Below, piece by piece: positions 7,016-12,642 of a stretch of 12,642 bases of DNA. The stretch is from Pseudomonadota bacterium (GTDB lineage Bacteria > Pseudomonadota > Gammaproteobacteria > Pseudomonadales > Azotimanducaceae): assembly GCA_027622495.1 (NCBI GenBank), contig JAQBYL010000068.1, positions 1 through 12,642 of the forward strand, read 5' to 3'. The stretch's first letter is position 1, and each line of letters starts with the position of its first letter. Position numbers and translations under genes: made by a program. The notes beneath the pieces are model-generated. The model saw nothing but the letters and a program-made list of their open reading frames with translations, was not told the origin of the DNA and did not search any database.

Positions 7016-8031
7016 TTCAATGATGCGGTTACAAAAAACCGTCGCTCACCACGTTGCACTTCCAGTCGAGCGGAACCCTGGGCGAGGATGTTGTCGATCT
7101 CGCCCTGATCCTGCCGCACGTCACCAACTGGACGGCCATTCACCGAGAGGAGCACGTCACCGGCCTGCAGACCGGTCTGTTTGAGATACGGCGAATCAGC
7201 CAGCGCCCCCAGCCGATAGCCGCTGGCTGAGCTTTCGCTGACCGGCTCGAGACCCAGTCTGGCCAGATCCTCGGGGTCCGAACTGCTGATCTGCGATCGG
7301 TACTTTTCGACAAATTCGCGAGCCGAGGTGGGTTGAGAGGTGGGTTGATCAGCATCGTCATCGTTGTAATCAGAATCGGCGTAATCCGGATCGTCTATGG
7401 GCTCGTCACTGGATTGATCATTAAACTCAATCGGATCCGGATAGTCGTCCATGCCGCTGGTCTGAACGGTCAGCTGACTGCCAGGGTCGGGAAAGTTGAG
7501 AATTTCATGCGCGCCGGCGCGTTGCAGAACGATGTGATCAGCGTGCACTTCAACGAGTGTCGCGTTGCCGGGTAAGGTATCACCGATTTGATAGGTCAGG
7601 CCCGGCTTGCCTTTCTGCGCGACGATGGCTGCACCTTTTATATCCGCACCCTTTATATCCGCACCCTTTATATCCGCATCAGCGTCCCCGGTACTCTGGG
7701 TGTCAGTGTGATCGTTGGCGACAAACACGCCCTGCAGGACCAGTGGCAGGCTGGTTTCCACTGTGGGTGCACTGATCGCAGGGCTTGTCTCGTCGGCGGC
7801 ACCGAAGAGGTTGCGCTGTTTGATGTGATTGATGTCGACAGATTTCGGCACGCGATCAGTCGGGGCTGGACGGGTCACAGAAGCGGTTTCCGGCGCGGCA
7901 GGCGGTGCCACAAAAAACCACAGCCCGTCTGCCAGCGTGTAGGCAATTCCAGCCACGACGATCCAGCGCACAGGCTTGGCAGCCTGTGCGGCAAACTGGC
8001 TAAGACTTGCGAACACGTAAGCGTTACTCAC
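7012..8031 (-). CDS. gspC: Type II secretion system inner-membrane protein GspC with PDZ domain
   Basis: GspC links the inner-membrane platform to the periplasmic N-domains of GspD. The protein is 339 aa, longer than the roughly 270-300 aa usual for GspC. It has a short cytoplasmic N-terminus, one membrane helix (about 22-42), and the homology region from HIKQRNLFGA through LVLQGVFVAND to HEILNFPD (about 68-182). A Pro/Asp-rich acidic linker follows (about 192-228), then a PDZ domain (about 270-339) with YLKQTGLQAGDVLLSVNGRP. The extra length comes from an ADIKG triple repeat (about 118-133) in a loop of the homology region and from the linker with a doubled QPTS (229-236). The GTG start is 5 bases after the gspN stop and has no clear Shine-Dalgarno sequence. 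The stop overlaps gspD. Confidence 0.93.
   Translation of the reverse strand: MSNAYVFASLSQFAAQAAKPVRWIVVAGIAYTLADGLWFFVAPPAAPETASVTRPAPTDRVPKSVDINHIKQRNLFGAADETSPAISAPTVETSLPLVLQGVFVANDHTDTQSTGDADADIKGADIKGADIKGAAIVAQKGKPGLTYQIGDTLPGNATLVEVHADHIVLQRAGAHEILNFPDPGSQLTVQTSGMDDYPDPIEFNDQSSDEPIDDPDYADSDYNDDDADQPTSQPTSAREFVEKYRSQISSSDPEDLARLGLEPVSESSASGYRLGALADSPYLKQTGLQAGDVLLSVNGRPVGDVRQDQGEIDNILAQGSARLEVQRGERRFFVTASLK
7325..7348. repeat. Two perfect 12-bp tandem repeats in gspC
   Basis: GAGGTGGGTTGA is repeated exactly at 7325-7336 and 7337-7348. On the coding strand it gives QPTSQPTS at the end of the acidic linker, just before the PDZ-proximal segment AREFVEKYRSQ. Confidence 0.8.
7636..7680. 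repeat. Three 15-bp tandem repeats in gspC
   Basis: The unit CTTTATATCCGCACC occurs at 7651-7665, with one mismatch at 7636-7650 (first base T) and one at 7666-7680 (CAT for CAC). The coding strand reads as ADIKG repeated three times. The period is a multiple of three, so copy-number changes would keep the frame. Confidence 0.85.
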
Positions 8032-8036
8032 CGCGG

Positions 8037-8765
8037 CTAGAATAGCTGTTCCTCGACTTCCAGTACCACACCGTCATCTGGATCCGCCCCTTCCCAAGGT
8101 CTATTTAACCGTTTCGTCAACAATTTTGTTACGCCTATCTTCACAAAACCGTCGCGTAAAAACTGGATAACAAGTAAAGGAATTTGACCATCAATCTCAT
8201 ATACGCGAGCCCCCGGGGTTGCTTCTTCGACGGTACTTTCCAGTCTGGCCACCAACGCCGGTAAACGGGTGTCAGACCGCGTGCCTGCGAGTATGTATGT
8301 CACGTCGCCGCCTGACCAGTGTACGGACCCGTCAAGCGCGTCCACGCGGTCATCGATTACCGCCACATCAACCTGGCTGAGCCTGAAATCGCCATCGATG
8401 TGCAGGTCGTAGGGTCGCAGATACAGGTTGATCAGGCTGCTCGATACAACCCCTTCGAGGGTCACACGCTGCGAAGCAGAGCCGAAGATCGCATCCCCTT
8501 CGAGCTCCGCACCCATCCCGGTGAGCCTGTAGGTAACCCCGAGGCGAGCACTCAGCAGTCGAGCCGGGGTTACCGACCAGGCCAGCGAGCCGATCGGGTG
8601 GCCCTGCACGATGACATTGCCGCGGCCGTTCCAGACACTCCCCTGAAGCGAAGTCATGTGAATTGCGGCGACGTTATCGGTCACCAGCCGGATCGTTGAT
8701 GCGGGAAGTTTGACCAGGGCGAAAACAACGAACAGGGCGAGGCCCAGCAGAATCAGATTACGCAC
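8037..8765 (-). CDS. gspN: Type II secretion system protein GspN
   Basis: GspN is an accessory type II secretion protein anchored in the inner membrane; its exact role is not settled and many systems lack it. The protein is 242 aa, with one N-terminal hydrophobic segment (about 3-20, ILLGLALFVVFALVKLP) followed by a beta-rich periplasmic domain. The family pattern LQGSVWNGRG (about 40-49), then IGSLAWSVTPARLL, is visible. The identification rests on this pattern, the size and its place directly before gspC and gspD. The start is GTG at 8765, 2 bases after the dapE stop and without a clear Shine-Dalgarno sequence, which suggests coupling to dapE. The last third (8095-8210) is notably AT-rich compared with the rest of the window. 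Confidence 0.85.
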   Translation of the reverse strand: MRNLILLGLALFVVFALVKLPASTIRLVTDNVAAIHMTSLQGSVWNGRGNVIVQGHPIGSLAWSVTPARLLSARLGVTYRLTGMGAELEGDAIFGSASQRVTLEGVVSSSLINLYLRPYDLHIDGDFRLSQVDVAVIDDRVDALDGSVHWSGGDVTYILAGTRSDTRLPALVARLESTVEEATPGARVYEIDGQIPLLVIQFLRDGFVKIGVTKLLTKRLNRPWEGADPDDGVVLEVEEQLF

Positions 8766-8767
8766 CG

Positions 8768-9898
8768 TCAGACGAGCAACCGGCTCAGAATGCCCTGGTA
8801 TATCTGCACAAGCGGTTCGAGATCTGCAATCCGCACGTGCTCATCCACTTTGTGAATGGTTGCATTCACTGGTCCGAGTTCCAGGAGTTCACAGCCCATG
8901 GGGGAAATGAACCGACCATCTGAGGTGCCGCCGCCAGTAGACAGTGCCGGGGTGAGCCCGCAGACCGCCTGCACCGCTTTGCCGGTCTCTTCGATCAGGC
9001 GACCGTGACCGGTTAAAAACGGGTTGCCTGAAAGTGTCCACACAAGGGCGAAGTTAAGCTCGTGACGGGCAAACAGATCGCTGACCCGTTGCTCCAGGCC
9101 TTCAGCCGTCTGTTCGGTATTGAATCGAAGGTTAAAATCCACCACCACGTGCCCCGGTATGACGTTGGTCGCGCCGGTACCGCCATGTATGTTGGTAATT
9201 TGCGCGCTGGTCGGCGGGTAGTGTTCGTTGCCCTGATCCCAGAGCGTGTCGGCAAACTCCGCGAGTGCTGCGGCCACCGCGTGGATCGGATTGTCGGCTT
9301 CTTCCGGGTAGGCAACGTGACCCTGCACACCTTTTACCGTCAGGGTGCCGTTCAAGGATCCGCGGCGTCCGATCCGCACCATGTCACCCAGTGATCGGGT
9401 GGAACTCGGCTCGCCCACCACACAATAGGTCGGCGTAATGTTCCGTGCCTTGAGTTGTTCAACCACGTGGCGGGTGCCGTGCACGCTCGGACCTTCTTCG
9501 TCACTGGTGATCAGAAAGGCGATCTGACCTTTGTGATTGGCCGAGCCCGCGAGATAGTGTTGCGTCGCAACCAGCATTGCTGCGAGCGATGCCTTCATGT
9601 CAGCACTTCCGCGGCCGTAAAGATGACCATCGCGTATTTCTGGTTCGAAAGGGTCGCTGGTCCATTGCTCAAGTGGGCCGGTGGGAACCACATCGGTATG
9701 CCCCGCGAATACAAACAGGGGCGCGCCGCTGCCATGAGTGGCCCACAAATTGGTCACCCCTTCGTGCGACATGTCCTCACAGCGAAAACCCAATGCGTTC
9801 AATCGTTCGGCAAGCAGCGCTTGTGCGCCGTCATCCACGGGTGTGATCGATTGTTTGCGGATCAGCTCGCAGGTTAACTGCAGAACATCATCGGCCAT
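8768..9898 (-). CDS. dapE: Succinyl-diaminopimelate desuccinylase DapE
   Basis: DapE hydrolyses N-succinyl-LL-diaminopimelate to LL-diaminopimelate and succinate, using two zinc ions in the cytoplasm. The protein is 376 aa (E. coli 375). The metal and catalytic residues fall at or within one position of the E. coli numbering: His67 and Asp69 in AGHTDVVP, Asp100 in GRGSADMK, Glu134-Glu135 in TSDEEG, Glu163 in VVGEPSS, and His349 in NATIHKVDEH. The substrate region GGTSDGRFI is also present. The start is ATG, 2 bases after the dapD stop, so the two are coupled. Together with the neighbouring dapD and dapC it completes the succinylase branch. A general M20 peptidase is unlikely given the residue match and the context. 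Confidence 0.97.
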   Translation of the reverse strand: MADDVLQLTCELIRKQSITPVDDGAQALLAERLNALGFRCEDMSHEGVTNLWATHGSGAPLFVFAGHTDVVPTGPLEQWTSDPFEPEIRDGHLYGRGSADMKASLAAMLVATQHYLAGSANHKGQIAFLITSDEEGPSVHGTRHVVEQLKARNITPTYCVVGEPSSTRSLGDMVRIGRRGSLNGTLTVKGVQGHVAYPEEADNPIHAVAAALAEFADTLWDQGNEHYPPTSAQITNIHGGTGATNVIPGHVVVDFNLRFNTEQTAEGLEQRVSDLFARHELNFALVWTLSGNPFLTGHGRLIEETGKAVQAVCGLTPALSTGGGTSDGRFISPMGCELLELGPVNATIHKVDEHVRIADLEPLVQIYQGILSRLLV

Positions 9899-9900
9899 GA

Positions 9901-10899
9901 TCAGTTGTGATCGTGCAGCTGCTCATTCAGAGCAATGGCCTTGCGGTTGGTCCGGCACTGGATTGCGCCGTTGGAGCCATGGCGGATGAACAGCAGGTCA
10001 CTGTGCCCGGCAAGTTCACGGGCTTTGACCACGCGAACGGTTTCACCAGTTTCGTCCACCACGGTGACGCGGGTCCCCGCGGTGATGTACAGACCTGCTT
10101 CAATGGTGCAGCGATCACCCAGCGGTATGCCGGTACCCCCGTTAGCACCGATCAGACACTGTTTGCCGATCGAGATGGTGATGTTTCCGCCGCCAGACAA
10201 GGTGCCCATGGTGCTGGCCCCCCCACCCAGATCGGTGTCGGCACCCAGGATCACGCCTTGTGAAATACGCCCCTCCACCATGTTAGGACCCAGGGCGGCT
10301 GCATTGAAATTGATTGCGCCAGAGGGCATCACCGTGGTGCCTTCACCAAGATACGCCCCCAGGCGGATGCGGCTGGTGTCTGCGATACGCACACCGGTCG
10401 GCACAACGTAATTGGCCATTTTCGGAAACTTGTCTACCGAGTGAACTTCGAAATATTCGCCGCGCACACGGGCTTCGAGTTGCAATGACGCGAGTTCGGT
10501 CAGGTCAATGGCACCGCGGCTGGTCCAGGCGATGTTTGGCAGGTGGCCGAAGATACCGTCCAGATTCATGGTGTTCGGCAGCCTCAGGCGGTGAGACAGA
10601 AGATGCAGCTTCAAAAACGCTTCAGATGTGGACCCGATGTCGCTGTCTTTCGGTAAAAAAACAGCAGTCAGATCGCGGTCGGCCTCAAGCAGAGGACGCA
10701 ACTCAGGTTGAACCTGATCGATAAAGGCCTGAACAGAAGCTGGTGAGACCTGCTGGCTACCGGCGGTGAAGCGATCCTGTATCTGTGACGCCACAGCACC
10801 AGTAACCTGATGAAGAGGTGCCGGGAAAAACGTATCGATGACCTTGCCAGCACGATTTAAGGTGCTGACACCAAGGCCGAATGCAAACAGAGAATCCAT
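9901..10899 (-). CDS. dapD: Tetrahydrodipicolinate N-succinyltransferase DapD (long form)
   Basis: DapD transfers succinyl from succinyl-CoA to tetrahydrodipicolinate, opening the succinylase branch of the diaminopimelate pathway. The protein is 332 aa, the long form seen in pseudomonads rather than the roughly 274-aa enterobacterial DapD. The N-terminal half is a mixed domain. The C-terminal half is a left-handed beta helix with hexapeptide-like turns: RIRLGAYLGEGTTVMPSG, NMVEGRISQGVILG, GGGASTMGTLSGGG and KQCLIGANGGTGIPLGD. The start is ATG with no strong Shine-Dalgarno sequence, 53 bases after the dapC stop. I see no convincing promoter or hairpin in that gap. Confidence 0.96.
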   Translation of the reverse strand: MDSLFAFGLGVSTLNRAGKVIDTFFPAPLHQVTGAVASQIQDRFTAGSQQVSPASVQAFIDQVQPELRPLLEADRDLTAVFLPKDSDIGSTSEAFLKLHLLSHRLRLPNTMNLDGIFGHLPNIAWTSRGAIDLTELASLQLEARVRGEYFEVHSVDKFPKMANYVVPTGVRIADTSRIRLGAYLGEGTTVMPSGAINFNAAALGPNMVEGRISQGVILGADTDLGGGASTMGTLSGGGNITISIGKQCLIGANGGTGIPLGDRCTIEAGLYITAGTRVTVVDETGETVRVVKARELAGHSDLLFIRHGSNGAIQCRTNRKAIALNEQLHDHN

Positions 10900-10952
10900 G
10901 GAAGACTGCCCCAGGCTCGGAAATCGGCGGCTAAGCTAACACAAGGTCCGGC

Positions 10953-12167
10953 TTACGTCAGGCTCTCACCGAATTGCTCTTTGTGCCAGTGGCCGATTCT
11001 GGTTGCGGCCTCGACGCACTCACTCACTGGCGCAACCAGTGCAATACGCACAAAACCCCTGCCTGGATCAGCGCCGTGATTCTCGCGCGACAGATAAGAC
11101 CCTGGTAAAACCGTGATGTTGAGGTCCTGATACAGACGCATGGCATAGGTTTCGTCATCGATCGGGGTCTGTGCCCACAGGTAAAAACCGCCATCCGGGA
11201 GGGTGAAGGACAGGTGGTCTTCGAGCAGGGGCACCACGGCTTCAAACTTCTGCTGATACAGCGCCCGGTTGGCAACCACGTGGGTCTCATCGCGCCAGGC
11301 GATCTCACTGGCCTTCTGGGTGTGCAAGCCCATGGCGCACCCCTGGTAGGTCCGGTACTGGTAGTACTGCTTAAGCACCTGTGCATCGCCGGCAACGAAA
11401 CCACTGCGTAAACCCGGCAGATTCGAGCGTTTACTCAGACTGTGGAAGACCACACAGCGGGCATAGTCCGGATTTCCCATTTCGTTACTGATCGTCAGCA
11501 GTCCCGGGTGGGGTCTGGCTTCATCGGGGTAAATCTCCGAATAACATTCATCGGATGCGATCACGAAGTCGTATCGGTGCGCCTGTTCAATCAGCCATCG
11601 TTGGGTGGCCGGGTCGACAATCTTGCCGGTGGGATTGCCGGGCGAACACAGATAGACCAGCTCCGTGCGTTTCCACATCTCTTCGGTAATTCGACTGAAA
11701 TCAGGCTGAAAGTTGTTTGCCGCCACCGTGTCAGCAAAAACCGGCTCGGCCCCAGCCAGCAGTGCTGAGCCTTCATAGATCTGATAGAAGGGATTTGGTG
11801 ATATCACCACCGGGTTGGCTTTCTTGCCGACAATTGCCTGGCCGAATGAAAAAAGTGCTTCGCGGGTGCCCGATACGGGCAGCACACCGGCGCCTGCGTC
11901 CACGTCTGAACCGAAGCGCAGTTTCAACCAGGCAGCCATACTTTCCCGCAACGTATCGGTGCCTTTGGTTGCCGGATAACCCTTCAATGTATCCAGCAGC
12001 ATGGAACGATCCGCGAGGGCATCGATAACAAAACCAGGTGGATCGTGTCGTGGCTCGCCGATAGAGAAGGCAACGTGGGGAGCATTGGAGCGAACCACAA
12101 TCCCTTCTTTGAGTTTGTTCAGGCGCTCAAACGGGTAGGGCTTAAGAGTGTCGAGACGAGGATTCAA
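10953..12167 (-). CDS. dapC: Succinyldiaminopimelate transaminase DapC
   Basis: DapC is a PLP enzyme that converts N-succinyl-2-amino-6-ketopimelate to N-succinyl-LL-diaminopimelate with glutamate as donor. The protein is 404 aa, a fold-type I aminotransferase. N-terminal MNPRLDTLKPYPFERL is typical of the proteobacterial DapC family. Further motifs are FSIGEPRHDPP, the PLP-binding LCSPGNPTGKI, ASDECYSEIY and HSLSKRSNLPGLRSGF, with the Schiff-base lysine at Lys246. The start is TTG at 12167, chosen because it gives the conserved N-terminus. It lies 12 bases after glnD, with only a weak purine-rich site. The function is favoured over a general aspartate aminotransferase because dapD and dapE are adjacent and the N-terminus matches. 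Confidence 0.94.
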   Translation of the reverse strand: MNPRLDTLKPYPFERLNKLKEGIVVRSNAPHVAFSIGEPRHDPPGFVIDALADRSMLLDTLKGYPATKGTDTLRESMAAWLKLRFGSDVDAGAGVLPVSGTREALFSFGQAIVGKKANPVVISPNPFYQIYEGSALLAGAEPVFADTVAANNFQPDFSRITEEMWKRTELVYLCSPGNPTGKIVDPATQRWLIEQAHRYDFVIASDECYSEIYPDEARPHPGLLTISNEMGNPDYARCVVFHSLSKRSNLPGLRSGFVAGDAQVLKQYYQYRTYQGCAMGLHTQKASEIAWRDETHVVANRALYQQKFEAVVPLLEDHLSFTLPDGGFYLWAQTPIDDETYAMRLYQDLNITVLPGSYLSRENHGADPGRGFVRIALVAPVSECVEAATRIGHWHKEQFGESLT

Positions 12168-12179
12168 AACAGGAGACCT

Positions 12180-12642
12180 TCAGGCGAGGCTGTCGAGGCG
12201 CTGGCGCAGGGTGTTTTCAAGGAGATAAATGCGCTCGCGGTCCACAATGGCGTTTCCGTTCGGTACGCGGATGGTGAACACGTCCTCAACCCTTTCGCCA
12301 AGTGTGGTGATACGTGCGCTCAAGACTTCGATCGACAGCTCAGCAAAAAGTTGGCCAATACGCGCCAGCAGACCTGGACGGTCGGCGGCAATCACGGTGA
12401 GCTCGCTGTATGCCTTTGTTGGGCTGCTGATGCGTACCTGGGTTGGTCTTACCAGTTGTTTCAGGTGTCGCGGCAGACGCCGGTTCACCACCGCCTGATA
12501 GCCACCAGGATTGGAAAGGTCTTCAGTGAGTTGTTTCGCGATCAGTACTGCGGCCTGTGGTGCCTGAAAGCCTACCGGATTGCCCTGTTCATTCAGCACA
12601 ACAAACGTATTGAAACACAGACCGTTGCTCGCGGTATGAATG
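12180..12642 (-). CDS. glnD: Bifunctional uridylyltransferase/uridylyl-removing enzyme GlnD, C-terminal part
   Basis: This is the last ~154 codons of glnD; the frame is open to the window edge, so the gene starts outside. GlnD adds UMP to or removes it from PII proteins in response to glutamine. The visible part starts IHTASNGLCFNTFVVLNEQG, the end of the first ACT domain. It then has the linker RRLPRHLKQLV and the second ACT domain with ELTVIAADRPGLLARIGQLF, LSARITTLGERVEDVF and a C-terminal helix. These ACT domains bind glutamine. The nucleotidyltransferase and HD domains are not in view. It is the first gene seen of the minus-strand block, 12 bases ahead of dapC. Confidence 0.95.
   Translation of the reverse strand, partial: IHTASNGLCFNTFVVLNEQGNPVGFQAPQAAVLIAKQLTEDLSNPGGYQAVVNRRLPRHLKQLVRPTQVRISSPTKAYSELTVIAADRPGLLARIGQLFAELSIEVLSARITTLGERVEDVFTIRVPNGNAIVDRERIYLLENTLRQRLDSLA

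Noticed and set aside
7636..7680. Short tandem repeats as a possible CRISPR or regulatory iteron array
   Set aside because: The units abut with no spacers, keep the gspC frame and translate to a simple peptide repeat.
9455..9877. A 140-codon plus-strand frame antisense to dapE
   Set aside because: It lies wholly opposite conserved DapE metal-site codons and has no ribosome-binding site or family resemblance.
10900..10952. A promoter or attenuator in the dapC-dapD gap
   Set aside because: I find no convincing -35/-10 pair, stable hairpin or leader peptide in these 53 bases.

Overview
This window reads as a gene-dense chromosomal segment of a gammaproteobacterium. That placement is inferred from the combination of a PlsB-type acyltransferase, the RsmJ methyltransferase, the long pseudomonad-style DapD next to DapC and GlnD, and GspN/C/D type II secretion genes. 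I cannot name a family or genus. There are no rRNA or tRNA genes, no insertion sequences, no integrases and no CRISPR arrays. No stretch of more than 300 bases lacks a gene, and the longest gap inside the main gene block is 53 bases.

Layout. Bases 2-49 hold the last codons of a plus-strand gene with a lysine/alanine-rich tail. A perfect 11-bp hairpin (58-83) separates it from the convergent moeA (minus). moeA is back to back with tsaB-rsmJ (plus), with essentially no space between their starts. rsmJ converges on a long minus-strand block that, in transcription order, is glnD (partial) - dapC - dapD - dapE - gspN - gspC - gspD - plsB. Gaps in that block are about 2 to 53 bases, and gspC and gspD overlap by 4 bases, so it looks like one operon or a few overlapping ones.

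How the genes fit together. dapD, dapC and dapE make up the succinylase branch from tetrahydrodipicolinate to LL-diaminopimelate, which feeds lysine and peptidoglycan. GlnD is the nitrogen sensor that uridylylates PII. GspN, GspC and GspD are the envelope-spanning and outer-membrane part of a type II secretion system; the ATPase and pseudopilin genes are not here. PlsB starts phospholipid synthesis. moeA serves molybdenum cofactor assembly, tsaB serves tRNA t6A formation, and rsmJ methylates 16S rRNA.

Most of this is ordinary core metabolism, and I do not see a wholly new system. The points that stand out are a 28-bp perfect palindrome at the start of gspD, a facing pair of ribosome-binding sites that each point to an AUC codon at moeA/tsaB, non-ATG starts in eight of ten complete genes, and two in-frame tandem duplications plus an acidic linker in GspC.
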